NCBI GenBank assembly: GCA_031472005.1
Contig: PZJY01000002.1
Coordinates: forward strand, 2,294,001-2,358,000
DNA: 64,000 nucleotides
From: Tetracladium setigerum
Taxonomy: Eukaryota; Ascomycota; Leotiomycetes; Helotiales
Direction: 5' to 3'
The translations under genes and the position numbers were made by a program. The notes beneath the pieces are model-generated. The model did no database searches. It was not told the DNA's origin and worked only from the letters and a program-made list of their open reading frames with translations. Shown here in pieces: positions 1 through 10,617 of the stretch; the first letter of the stretch is position 1; every line of letters begins with the position of its first letter.

Positions 1-596
1 AAATACTCAAATACTTAAAGTAACGCTCAATAACGGCAATCGCATTCCACCAAGTTTGGCAATGCGACGCATGAAAGGTTATCGCTGCCTTTGTTTCTCA
101 TGATGTGATGCTCATGATGTTGCTCATGACGCTTGGAAGAGGAAGAGAAAGGAGCGACCCTGCAAGTTGGGTCTAGATTCACTTCCAACCTCAGAGTTAG
201 TTGATGGAAGCATCAGAATTCTATACTTGGCAATCTTCAAGGATCAGTTGCTTCTCTTTTTTTATCTTGACTTTACAGGTTGTTGTTGACGTCGTCGAGC
301 ATCGGTTTCTGTCGCATCCGAAGCTCACTCGGGGCAGCCTCAGTCACTTTTCATCTTCACTTCCCATCGGAATTACAAATGAACCAGAATATTCTCCAGC
401 TTCAAATTCTGCAAGTTGACTTTATTGCTTGCACAGCCACTTTCCTCCCAACCCTTCGTTCATCTATGGCCCACGACCACTTTTTCTCGTCTTGCTAACC
501 TACCTCCTTTAAACAACTCCAACGACTCCAACAACTTCAGCACCTCATTCACGACAGTCTGACTTGAAGGTGCGCGAGAAAAGCATAGCCGCAACG
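1..596. other. 5' flank of the TmpA-like gene, no gene seen
   Basis: No supported coding region. The last 150 bases before the start codon at 597 are C/T- and A-rich with CAACTCC repeats, as in fungal 5' UTRs. Confidence 0.4.
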
Positions 597-2269
597 ATGC
601 CCGCTCTGAATGCCCCAGCTCGTCCTCAACCAGTCGCTATACTCGACTCAGCAGTAGAACGGGATTTTTCTGGGAAAGTCAACCTCTTCAATGGCGACTC
701 GTACGAGCATCTCCTCTTCGACCTACATGCTCTTGGCACCTATACCAACCAATTTGGCGACAAGACCCTACCTCTTCTCCCCAAACAACAAAGCTTCCTT
801 ACGAGACACGCTAGACACACATTTCTGAATGTATACCGTCGCCTCTTCGCCGTCGTCGTCTTGATCAACCTTGTCTTGATTCTGCCAATTTTGATCGGTA
901 TGCTCTCCCGTGGCATGTAACATTACGAACTACTGGAAAGCACAGTACTCTGCTTACAAATTCTCAGCAACCCAGAAAAATATCTTGGCTGACCCTCCCC
1001 TGTCCATGTTCGCTTCACTCGCAGCTGGAAACCTCACCGTGGCAATTTTGATCCGACAAGAATATGTGGTCAACACCCTCTATAAATCCCTTTGGCTTGT
1101 CCCAACGTCTTGGTCTCTCGAGGTTTGTCTACAACTCCGTTCTAATCTCAAACCTAGCAGGGTCAAATTGCCTGTCGCAGGGATAAATACCTTCCCGCAA
1201 CCAATTTATACTAACTACCGTGCCTCAGGTTCGAAAGCGTCTGGCAAAGGTCTACGAATTTGGTGGCATACACAGCGGTTCGGCAATCTGCTCTACATTC
1301 TGGTTTATTCTCCTCACGGCCTTCTTCACGAAGCAATTCGCCAAGCGAGTTGTCAATGATGTTGCGGTTCTTACAATTTCGTACACTCTGGTCTCCCTCC
1401 TCATCACAATCATCGTGACTGCATATCCAACATTTCGATTCAAATCACACAACACTTTCGAGGCTGTACATCGTTGGGCTGGCTGGTTTTCTTTGGCATT
1501 ATTTTGGGCGGAGGTTATGCTGTTTGTGCGCATGGAGTCAGTCATGGCTTTCCATTCGTTCGGCACTGTCTTGATTCGAGAACCATCTTTCTGGTTTCTG
1601 ATAATCACGACTTCCCATACTATTCTCCCCTGGCTTCGTCTTCACCGATTGAAAGTTCGTCCAGAAAAACTTTCCGACCATGCCATCCGGCTTCACTTTA
1701 GTGAGCCAGTTCCTCTCTTTACTGGCATTCGAATCTCCGAGTCTCCCTTGGACGAGTGGCATTCTTTTGCTTGTATCCCAAATCGTGACGGTGGCAAGTC
1801 GGGAGGATCTGTCATTGTCTCGAACGCCGGTGACTGGACGAAGCGCAACATCTTCGACCCCAAGAAGTACTATTGGGTCAAAGGAGTCCCCGTTACTGGT
1901 GTTTTGTGTATTGCTCGGGTCTTCCGAAGCGTGGTCATTGTCACAACTGGCTCTGGAATTGGTCCTTGCCTCGGCGTCATGCAAGATATTCCCGACACAA
2001 AGGTTCGAGTCATCTGGTCAACCCGTGATCCATGGAATACTTATGGCCGGGACATCTGCACTTCTGTTCTACAAGTCGATAGATACGCTGAGATTATTGA
2101 CACCCGCTTTGTTCGTCGCCCTGATTTGGTCACTCTCGCATACCAGGTCTATCACGAGTCCGATGCGGAAGCCGTCCTCGTCATAAGCAATCCGAAGCTC
2201 ACTCGCAAGGTCGTCTATGGTATGGAGAGTCGTGGTATTCCAGGTTTCGGTCCAATTTGGGATTCATGA
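597..2269 (+). CDS. TmpA-like integral membrane oxidoreductase (3 exons)
   Basis: Predicted 507-residue membrane flavoprotein-type oxidoreductase related to Aspergillus nidulans TmpA, which acts in a signal pathway controlling asexual development. Exons are 597-897, 941-1122 and 1229-2269; lengths sum to a multiple of three. Intron 2 has a clear ACTAAC branch site and CAG acceptor. Intron 1 is only 43 nt and its donor and acceptor are less certain. Hydrophobic segments lie near residues 80-105, around 120, and several times in exon 3; a conserved GGIHSG segment opens exon 3. The C-terminal part has a ferric-reductase/NAD-binding-like stretch with TTGSGIGP. The ATG at 597 is the first in frame. 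The same membrane module occurs at the C-terminus of some NRPS-like adenylate-forming enzymes, but no adenylation domain is present here. Family call is firm; biological role is inferred from the A. nidulans homologue. Confidence 0.8.
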
Positions 2270-3800
2270 ACCATGACTAAACACATGTTTGATTTGATCT
2301 TAAGCGTTTGGGTGTTGAGGAGTTTTTTTATGGAGCTTTTATGAGAGGATCTTTTCATGCATACAAAATGATGGTTTTTCGTGCTATCATTCTATGATCA
2401 CAACTTTTCTCAGTTGCTTTTAAGTACTTTGATGGGATATTGATATGGAAAGAAGTAGAGATTATTTCTTTCGGATGTGGAGTAAAATTGGTGTGGGCGA
2501 ATCACAAATACAAATTGGAGATGTCGCTTCTAGTTTTACTTATTAGCTACATTCGATAGACTATCATAGATTTCTCAGATTGAATGAGTGGGTGTATTGA
2601 CCTCCATATCCTCGTATGGTTGTATAGTTGTACCGCTCATGATTATTTCCATATCCATCCTAATGTCCATACCAATAGTCATTCTCATCCTCATCGTCAT
2701 GTTCATATTCATCCTCATGTACTTGTTCATCCTTATATTCATTTTCCTCCTCGTGTCCATCTTCACCCTCATTAGCCATTTTCACGAGGTCTGCTAGACA
2801 AGCCAAGCGTTACCATATCTAACCCATGGCCCCGTTGAGATGATACAGGAATTGTATCTGGACTTTTGACCCCTTAGAGTGACGTGACTTGACACTGTGT
2901 CTAAGTTTGTAATGTCGTGCTGTAAAGTGACGTTTTGCTCATCGAAATAACGCACAATTAATTTCTTCAACGAGTTCAGTGGTACACCTTTTGGATTGCT
3001 ACTCTAGTGTTGTCATTGTCGACATTTTTTGATTGATTTAAAGCATTGAGGGTGGGATGCAGGTTTACATGGCCTTTAAATTCTCGGAATCGCCGCACTG
3101 AATATGTTAGAGTTTGTCTGGGAGGATCGGGCTTTGAGAAACACAAGTAAACCCTCTACCCTTCATGGACTGAAAATTATCAGAATCGTCGCGTTAAACA
3201 TGTTGAGGTTGTCTTGGATGGTTAATCGCTTTAGCGCCAAAAAACAAACGTCACGCCCATTGATATTAATGAAATCTTTTGCTGTAAAATTTCTCTTGGA
3301 AGTTCTACTATTGTAATATTGTAGCAGAAATGGCCATTGATCAGCAAACATTTAATAGACAAATTTGGTAAATCACGTGATCTATCTATTATAGCGTGGA
3401 AAATGGGGACAAACGTCATCATGATCAAACATCTCTAAGAAATAGTAGGATGGGGGCCTAGAGAGTGGTTATATACACTCAAAAGGGGCTAGTCACGTGA
3501 TAGATGCCTTGGTTCAGCACTCATCAAAGCGTATGACTACTCCGATGCATGACAGCGTCCGATCACTAACTACTGAATGCTAATTACAGCTAACGATTCA
3601 TCTGGAGTGTTATTCCAACACTATCTTTTGTGTGACACGAGGCAACGATAGACTATTATAAAACCCAACATCCGATTAGATTTTTTTGAACCTTCGAGTC
3701 TTTTCTTCTCGTGGTCCTGCATAGTACCTACCTTTCCTGGTTATCACAAGTCTGACAGATTTCTGCCGGAACCCCAATTATCAAACAACTCGACCAAAAG
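2270..3800. other. Intergenic, 1.5 kb, repeat-bearing, no gene
   Basis: No supported gene. It holds the imperfect CAT/TCATCC-type tract at about 2640-2780 and a degenerate direct duplication at about 3080-3235, both listed separately. The final 100 bases look like a promoter and 5' leader for the 2EXR gene starting at 3801. Confidence 0.5.
2636..2780. repeat. Imperfect TCATCC/TCATAT hexamer-like microsatellite
   Basis: About 140 bases of degenerate units such as TCATCC, CCATAT, TTCATC and TCATGT. Read on the minus strand it gives an M/R-rich reading frame, a translation artefact of the repeat rather than a gene. Confidence 0.75.
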
Positions 3801-4480
3801 ATGTCACAACTTCGCCAATTCACATTTTTCCCTCTTCTCCCCACCGAGCTCCGGCTCAAAATCTGGCAGCACGTCCACCCTCACTCCCGCCTGATCCATC
3901 GCTGGGAACAGCAGTACACATCTGCTGTCCTACCCCTCCTTCTCTGCTGCCACGAGTCCAACTGCTCCCTTACCACTTCCCAGACTTCACCATAATTCAC
4001 GACATATATCTCGGGACCTCATTCTGGGTCAACTGCTCTCTGGACTACTTTAGCTTCAACCTTCCCACCGACAATGAATACCGTCGCAACCGTAAAGTCG
4101 TTACTATTCCCACTAGTCCAAATCTTAGGAACAACGTGCATGTAAAGCCGAAAAGAGTCTATGTAGACTGTAATGCCGAGATCGAATCGGTAAAATGGTT
4201 GTGGAGGTGGTGGGTATTGGCGAGGCTTGTCATTATGCATGCTGAGGATGCGACGTCGGTGGAGGAGGTGAGGTTCGTGATTTTCCCGAACCAGGATTGC
4301 TGGAGGATTGAGAAAGAAGACATTGTCGCGAGGGAGAAGCTTTTAGAGAGATTGAGTAATGAACTCGTTCTTGAGCAGTTTGGGCAGGAGATTTATAGCC
4401 TTAACTATTATCAGAAGTTGCATTTTGAGAGGAGGGGCCGAACGGGGAAGAAGTGGGCGAATGGCGGATTCCGAGAGTGA
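3801..4480 (+). CDS. 2EXR (F-box-like) domain protein, broken by a one-base deletion
   Basis: Fungal 2EXR family protein of unknown function. The N-terminus shows the family signature: an F-x-F-F-P-x-L-P-T-E-L-R-L-K-I-W helix followed by a hydrophobic strand ending LLLCCHES. The frame that starts at 3801 stops at about 3995, but the homologous continuation (a strand with HFPDFTIIHD, then a long tail to 4480) runs in the next frame. Adding one C at about 3958 (GAGTCC to GAGTCCC) joins HES to QLLPYHF and gives 227 codons including stop. No intron of plausible size can do this. Either an assembly base deletion or a recent pseudogene; the lack of other stops favours the former. Similar genes lie at 9.4-10.2 kb and 36.1-37.2 kb. 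Confidence 0.7.
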
Positions 4481-4877
4481 CTTTTGATATTGAGGGATTG
4501 ATTCGTAATTGAGATGAATAGCATGTAAGAACGAGTTTGGGCGATGGGATAGATAAAAAAGGTTGATTACAAGTCGGAATTACGATTCCTTACGAAGGCC
4601 GGTAGGTTGTCAAAACTGACCTTCCCCTTCCCCTACAATATCCAAGCAGAGGAGTTCTACCTTTCTATCAAAGGTCTCAAATAATACATTCTTAACTTAT
4701 ACCTGAAACACCATCAATGTTTCCCAACCAAAAGCGGAAAGCAAAGCGCTAATCACTGCAGCACAACTCACCCCACCCTAGGTACTTTCCACACTGTTCA
4801 ATCACCCTTCCGCCGCGTTCGCAAAACAAAAAAGGACGTCTACTCCATATTTTAGTATATCTACCTCAGAAGTATGA
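4481..4877. other. Convergent 3' intergenic gap
   Basis: 397 bases between the 3' ends of the 2EXR gene (plus) and the ferroxidase (minus). A/T-rich; no coding signal seen. Confidence 0.4.
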
Positions 4878-7107
4878 CTAATTTCTCAGAAGACTGACAG
4901 TCTCATCCGGCACCCTCCCGCCAACCACACCACTTTCATCATCATCCTCTCCACCCAGCAACTCCTCCCTTCCTTCCTCCTCGACGGGCTGTCCTCCCTC
5001 CTCGCCAAGTGAGTACCAGAAAATGACCACTGTTCCTAGAATTCCAGTGATGATGGAAAAAATCAAAGCGATGACGCCCTTGGTTGTGAATCCTGCTGGT
5101 AAGGGGCTGGTGGTGCATTCTCCCCTCTCAGATCAAGCCAGTTCTTACTGTTACCCGCTGCGTTACCAATCGTGGGGATTTTGGCGGACTTGCAAATGTC
5201 GTAATGTTCTTTTGGGAGCTGTAGGTTGCGTTTTAATGAGAGTGGAGCCTGTGTATTTATCATTTAGTATTTTCGACTTTGGCAATTTCAGATGTGGGAG
5301 ATGGAAAAACGTACCTCGACGATCGTCAACATTAATCCTTGCTTCATGTGCCACTCGATGTGGCAGTGAAATTGCCATACACCAGGATTATCACTTCGGA
5401 AACGTATAACTGCGTGGCCATTTCCATTGACGAGAATAGTATCGCGTCGTGTGGGAATTTTGGGAAGCTTGGAGCTCTCAGAGGGATCCCAGTCACCAGC
5501 GTCTTCTTCGGACCGGGCGAGAACTTGGAATTCGTGACCGTGCAGGTGAAAGGGGTGCTACATAGAAGTCAATACGAATGTTTCGAGGTTAGACAGGACA
5601 TACATGCCTTTCCATCATCGTGATTGTTGAGGACAATCTCAAAGACTTGGTTTTGTGCCAAGAGAACTGTATTGGTGTGAGATCCGTAAATGGTAGGCTC
5701 GGTTACAAGATCTTCGCTCGCGCTGAGAACGGTGAAGATAGTTGGGACGATGGGTTCTTTGTAGGTGATGTTGTTGAAAAAGGCGTAGTTCTGCCAGAAT
5801 ATGAGCGTTACATAATTTGAAAATGAAGCATGAAAATGGAACTTACCTTTCCGTCTCCCAGATTTATCATATCCACATCCAAAGTGACAGTCTTCACAGG
5901 CTCCTCGAAAGCCTTTTGCCCATCAGTAGGCACCAATCCAAAGTCATCGAGCGGCTCAAACTCATCGACCTTCTTAGCTAGAGGCAGAGGTTTCGAAGCA
6001 TCATAAACCAAATGAGAAGTAGAATTTGCGATCAAATCATCAGGAATAACATCGAAGAGCTCTTGGTCCATTGCAGCCACCACTGCGTAGTTTTTTGAAG
6101 CATCTTTCTTAGCTGTGAATAGCACACCAACACGCTGAGCTGCTGATATGTACAACATATTTGCGTCGGTAGGCTCGTGTAAACACCATCGAGTTCGATG
6201 ATCTTGAGGCTGTGGTCCTCGATCCAGAAGTATTGTCCGGCGAAGGCACCCAGATTGATGAGACGAAGAAAGTAGGTCTTTCCAGGAATGACTGGGATTT
6301 TAAGATCTGACTTATCATTCTGCAGAGCGGATTGGGAACTAAGAAAATTAGCTCGTTGATTTCCTGTATAGGTGGACAGCATTGAGCGTACCTGGCTCGG
6401 CACCAGTTGGGTTGGTCACACTCCAAAATTTGTCCATGACTTGAGGCATCTCGGTGTGATACCAGTCTGAAAGTGTGAGAACAATTTCTTCGTCGTACAA
6501 ATCCTTGTATGGATTTTTAGGGTCTTGTACGATGAGTGCCCCTCGGAGACCATCCGGATATTGGGCGGTTTCGTGAGAATGGTACCAATATGTCCTGTTC
6601 CAAAAATCAACTAAAATGGTTCTTTGATACTCCAAAATCGAATATGTTTATCCAATTCAGTACAAAACCGGTTGTGGATTGTACTTTTACACTTGCCTCT
6701 GTGACAAAAGTGATTCCAATAAGAACCTAAAATAAAAATGAAAACTCACCCCGGCTGATCAACAACAAAATCATAAACAAAAGACGCTCCCACAGGAATT
6801 GGGCACTGCGTCGTCCCAATCGCTCCATCCATATGAGTTGTTCCATTCTGAAACAATCCATGGAAATGCAGTGAAGTTGGCCTATCCAAATTGTTCTGCA
6901 CATTAACAATCACGCGATCTCCAACTGTGGCATCAATCTGTGGCAAGGGCCTCCCGTTGATCCCAATCACACGTCTCTCATGGCGGCCATCAGGGCTACG
7001 ATTTACCCATCCAATGTTAAAGTTGTAGATGCGTTCTTCGGCTAGTGTGAGGCTGCTGAAGATGGTGCTACACAGGACGAGCGGGAGAGAGCGTTAATGA
7101 GGTGCAT
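4878..7107 (-). CDS. FET3: Multicopper ferroxidase, FET3 type (6 exons, four one-base deletions)
   Basis: Cell-surface iron(II) oxidase that hands iron(III) to the FTR1 permease. Exons (minus): 7107-6750, 6594-6392, 6338-5847, 5790-5608, 5557-5315, 5248-4878. Copper motifs are complete: LHFHG in exon 1, WYHSH in exon 2, HPFHLHGH at the start of exon 5 and HCHIEWH near its end. The mature start resembles Fet3 (ERIYNFNIGW). The last exon encodes a single membrane helix and an acidic tail, fitting a plasma-membrane anchor. Four sites each need one added base: start region near 7094, 6331-6337, 6174-6176 and 5100-5102. With them the exons total 1,854 bases (617 residues), normal for the family. 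The intron at 5607-5558 appears to be GC-AG. Divergent partner of FTR1. Function is sure from motifs; exact 5' start is inferred. Confidence 0.85.
5558..5607 (-). other. Probable GC-AG intron in FET3
   Basis: The intron before the HPFHLHGH copper motif fits phase and family alignment only if the donor is AAG|GCATGT at 5607, giving GK-HPFHLHG. The nearby GT at GCAT|GTATGT would leave the wrong phase, and a single-base deletion would not correct it. The acceptor is TATGTAG, intron length 50. Confidence 0.6.
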
Positions 7108-7352
7108 TGTCGCACTGGGTGGTTGGGTTAATAGGGCTCGTTCAGCTCAGGTTGAGTGAAGAGATTCAAGCCAGAATGAAGAATCTAGATATGCTCCAAA
7201 AAGGACTGTACATAGTGATGTTGTGGTGCAATTTGACGTTGAGATTCTCTCCCAGATCCAACACGTGAAACTTTTGCAAATGACATGACAGCGTGATCGG
7301 GCTCCGACTCGTCCACTTCGCGTCCCAACTCCACAAAAACAAATCCTGCTGG

Positions 7353-7361
7353 ATCTGATAA
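7353..7361 (+). promoter_or_regulatory. ATCTGATAA iron-GATA site 1
   Basis: Exact match to ATCWGATAA, 246 bases upstream of the FET3 start and 418 upstream of FTR1. Binding by a SreA-type repressor is inferred from the motif and context. Confidence 0.65.
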
Positions 7362-7389
7362 AATAAGATTAGATCCCACCCTTCTGGCC

Positions 7390-7398
7390 ATCTGATAA
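7390..7398 (+). promoter_or_regulatory. ATCTGATAA iron-GATA site 2
   Basis: Second exact ATCWGATAA match, same orientation, 37 bases from the first (start to start). Paired sites strengthen the case for iron repression. Confidence 0.65.
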
Positions 7399-7778
7399 CT
7401 TCATTGGTTCAAGGCCTCTAGACCCGACTAGTTCCGTGCCGAGTGTCAAGGAAAAAGAGAAAAAGATCCACCGAGTTTGCTGGTCACCAGCTGTCGTAGC
7501 AAACAGATATGCCGCATGATGATGTCCGGACACACATAACGTAATCGTCTGTTCTATAATTCTCATTTCTTCTCAGGTCTTCGTTACTCTTGTGTTTTCA
7601 ACATCAACCCAAACACCATATCTAGATTCCCCATCTCGCGAATCAACAAGCAAGCCCCTTTCAGGTGGCAAAACGAGGCTGGAAATTAGGCCTCGGCCAA
7701 AACACCGAGCCACAACAACATCATCACACCACCATCGTATCGTTGGCTGAAGTTTGACAACTTCCTCACATCGCAACG

Positions 7779-8822
7779 ATGCCAGAACTCTTTGATGTCC
7801 GGTGTTCTTCATCATCTTCAGAGAAACACTAGAGACTGCTATAGTCGTCTCAGTTCTCCTAGCAAATCTCAGAAGCACGTTCGGCGAGGGCGAGAATCGT
7901 GACGAGCTTCTGTACAAAAGTTCCGCAAACAAGTAATGATTCCACCTTCCCTCTCCAAACCCCACGACTAAATCTCATCTTGTAGATTGTACTCGGAGGC
8001 TTGCTAGGCTTCTTAATATGCATGATCCTCGGTGGTTCTCTCGTTGGGGCATTCTACATCCTCGGAATCGACAAATGGAGCGAAAATGAGTACATCTGGG
8101 AAGGCGTTTTCTCTGTCATCTCCTCCGTCGTTATTACCATCATGGGCGCATCCATGCTTCGTATCTCCAAATTGCAAACCAAATGGCGCTACAAGCTCCT
8201 CAAGAGCATGGAAGCGAGCGAGGCCAACTCCGCCAACGCACAAAACGCTTCCTTGGGCAAGAGATTCAAGCAATGGTGCGAGAACAATGCACTTTTCATC
8301 TTGCCATTTGTAACGGTTTTGAGAGAGGGTATTGAGGCTATTGTGTTCATTGGTGGTGTGACGATCGGGCGTCCTGCGAGTTCCGTGCCTTTGCCGACAA
8401 TCCTGGGCATTGCAATTGGTAGCTCAGTTGGATATCTGATCTACAAAGGAGGAAAGATGGCTCCGCTGCGCATCTTCCTCACCGTCAGCACTTGCTTCTT
8501 GTATCACGTGGCAGCAGGACTTTTCTCTCGCGCAGTCTGGTTCTTTGAAGCCGATCAATGGAACAAACTAACTGGAGGCGATGCTGCCGAGAATGGTTCT
8601 GGACCGGGATCATACGATATCAGGAGGAGCGTTTGGCACGTGAATTGTTGCAATCCCCAACTTGCTGGTGGTGGATGGTGGGGTGTTTTCAATTCCTTGC
8701 TTGGATGGCAGAACAGTGCTACATATGGGACAGTGATTAGCTATAACTCATACTGGGCTGTGGTTATGACTGGATTTGTGTGGATGAGGTGGAAGGAAAG
8801 CAAAGGGAAACTTGCTGCATGA
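7779..8822 (+). CDS. FTR1: High-affinity iron permease, FTR1 type (2 exons, two one-base deletions)
   Basis: Plasma-membrane iron(III) permease working with FET3. Exon 2 (7986-8822) is clean and carries a second glutamate motif, LREGIE, plus several membrane helices. Exon 1 encodes the essential RETLE motif at 7820-7834, but the ATG at 7779 (MPELFDV) is out of frame with it. One C missing at 7798-7801 would give DVPVFFIIF and restore the frame. At the exon 1 end the sequence AACAAGTAATG also needs one G (AAG|GTAATG) to keep phase with exon 2. With both, the protein is 330 residues. The intron ends in CTTGTAG at 7985. No other damage, so assembly errors are likelier than gene loss. Confidence 0.85.
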
Positions 8823-9415
8823 TAGGATGGCATGCGGCAACAAATTGCAATATTCGTGTATTTATTCGGGCGTTCAGATATGTTCCATGGAGAAAGTCCA
8901 TCCGAACGTTGTACAGTACGATGAATCTCCAGAATATAACCATCGCATAGGTTTCCGAAAAAATTTGGGCCGATAAATTATCGAAGTTATCGTCAACCGC
9001 CACGAGGGTTCGTCGATTTCTCGGGGTCATGATGGAATCAGATAACCCAACATTGGATGCGAAACCCTTTCGGCAGTAGGAAGGGAAAGAGGGGAAGTGT
9101 CGTTACAATGTATAACGCAATGCTATGATGAGGTGAAATGTAGCATTCCGGGATTTTAGAGGTAGAGGGCGAAGCGCGGTGGAATTGGCAAAGAATGTTA
9201 TGCCAACAAACCTGACACGTGATCAAATCTTCTTCTACTTAGCAGTTCAGCCTTTTCAAAGCTGTGTTTTTGGATTCAAGTATGTGAAAGCAGCAGTAAA
9301 TGAGAGATTCTGTAGATATCTTCCAAGTTACGAAATAGAAAATACAATCTTCCCCTTTCTATTACCGTAACACACTCCTCTTAGTATCATGCAACATCGA
9401 ATAGAAACCTCCTCA
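8823..9415. other. Convergent intergenic gap after FTR1
   Basis: 593 bases between the FTR1 stop and the stop of the 2EXR gene on minus. No gene. One ATCAGATAA motif sits at 9037-9045, downstream of FTR1 and of doubtful meaning. Confidence 0.4.
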
Positions 9416-10207
9416 TCACAAAGGTCTTTGCGAAAATGCTTCCAAGTCCGATTCAGAGTAGCCGCGCATCCATCTTGTCCACGAATCCACCAATTCCTTT
9501 CCCAGGACACCTTCCACACCCTCCAAGCCAAACTCAACCTGCGAAGTACATTCCTTCCCAAACACCAACTGCTCGAAATTGACAAACACTTTCACCCTCC
9601 TACCCGCAGCTCTATCAACAGGAAATGTCCAAAACTCATCTATCTTTTTATCCGTGACCCAAGTCTCAGACCCAATAACGCTCTTCAAAAACCTTAAGAA
9701 ATCCTCCCGCTGATCTTGCGCCACAACGTGCTCTCGAGCTGATGGCGATGAATCCGTCAGAACAACCAGCACCTCTTCAAGCTTCGTATAGAACCTCAGA
9801 AGATGAGCAACCCTATCTTTGTAACTGCTGTACAAAAGCGCCATTCCGCTTTCGAACATTGTCTTCTTCACACCTCGACGGAGGCTCCCCGCGGCCCCGC
9901 CATCATCGGACACAGGTTGCCTAGGGTCGCAATCTGTACGACTGGTGTTCAGTACCCATTCGCTGAAGACATCTTGTTCGAGGTTGACGAAATAAGTGCG
10001 GTCGTTGAAAAGTCCACATTTGATTCTCGAGTGCAGGGATAGAAAGAGCTGTGAGGACTCTTTGTTTGCTAGTAATAGTGGCGGGTATCGAATTTCGTCG
10101 CAATGCAGGTACTTTATGACGCGTGGTCTGAGTGAAAAGCGCCAGATTTGAAGGCGGATTTCTGTGGGGAGAAAAGGGAAGAGGGTGAATGATGTGGGAG
10201 TTGTCAT
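9416..10207 (-). CDS. 2EXR (F-box-like) domain protein, intact
   Basis: Intronless 263-residue member of the fungal 2EXR family, function unknown. The N-terminus holds FTLFPFLPTEIRLQIW, followed by a strand motif around YPPLLLANKESSQ and a TYFVNLEQDVF segment, the usual 2EXR order. The rest is charged and without recognised domains. The ATG at 10207 is the natural start because the domain begins at residue 6. Shares a 410-base divergent promoter with the HET gene. Family is sure; role unknown. Confidence 0.8.
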   Translation of the reverse strand: MTTPTSFTLFPFLPTEIRLQIWRFSLRPRVIKYLHCDEIRYPPLLLANKESSQLFLSLHSRIKCGLFNDRTYFVNLEQDVFSEWVLNTSRTDCDPRQPVSDDGGAAGSLRRGVKKTMFESGMALLYSSYKDRVAHLLRFYTKLEEVLVVLTDSSPSAREHVVAQDQREDFLRFLKSVIGSETWVTDKKIDEFWTFPVDRAAGRRVKVFVNFEQLVFGKECTSQVEFGLEGVEGVLGKELVDSWTRWMRGYSESDLEAFSQRPL

Positions 10208-10617
10208 GGCTGGATGGCGAGTATGGAGGAGGTCGTGGTTCTGACTGGCTTGTAAGGACTTGGATCAGAATGGCGAGGGGCAGTAGTTGGGCATCCTGCA
10301 GTCAGCATATGGTCGAGGGAGTCACGTGCTGCACGCGGTCGCATTCTCACTACAAGCCGTAACTCATTGCTAGCATACCACACGATTTCTATACTTCCTG
10401 ACCTGCAGGTCTAGGTAAGGTATCTAGGGATTTACCTAGATATGGAAACCGAAATTGTGGTACATGTAGATTGTGGCGCTCTTCTAGAACTTTCTGCTGC
10501 CTGGTGCTCCAAGACCTCTGCGCGGGGTTCTTACAGAATCTATCGTCAGACTATACAATCATTCTTCAACAAGAACATACTCGCTTCCATTAGTGTTTCA
10601 TTAATATCTTGAAAAAT
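10208..10617. promoter_or_regulatory. Divergent promoter between 2EXR and HET genes
   Basis: 410 bases. Contains an inverted repeat, TCTAGGTAA at 10410-10418 and TTACCTAGA at 10432-10440 with a 13-base spacer, in an A/T-rich stretch. No gene. Confidence 0.4.

Larger units (their letters stand above)
7108..7778. promoter_or_regulatory. Shared divergent FET3/FTR1 promoter
   Basis: 671 bases separate the two start codons. The segment contains no convincing gene. It carries two exact ATCWGATAA motifs (listed separately), the consensus for the fungal iron-responsive GATA repressor SreA/Sre1 family. The shared position suggests coordinated control of both iron-uptake genes. Confidence 0.7.

Noticed and set aside
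2575..2772. Met/Arg-rich reading frame on minus
   Set aside because: It is the translation of the TCATCC-type repeat; no start context or similarity.
9037..9045. Third ATCWGATAA site (ATCAGATAA)
   Set aside because: It lies between two 3' ends, downstream of FTR1, and a single copy there is probably chance.
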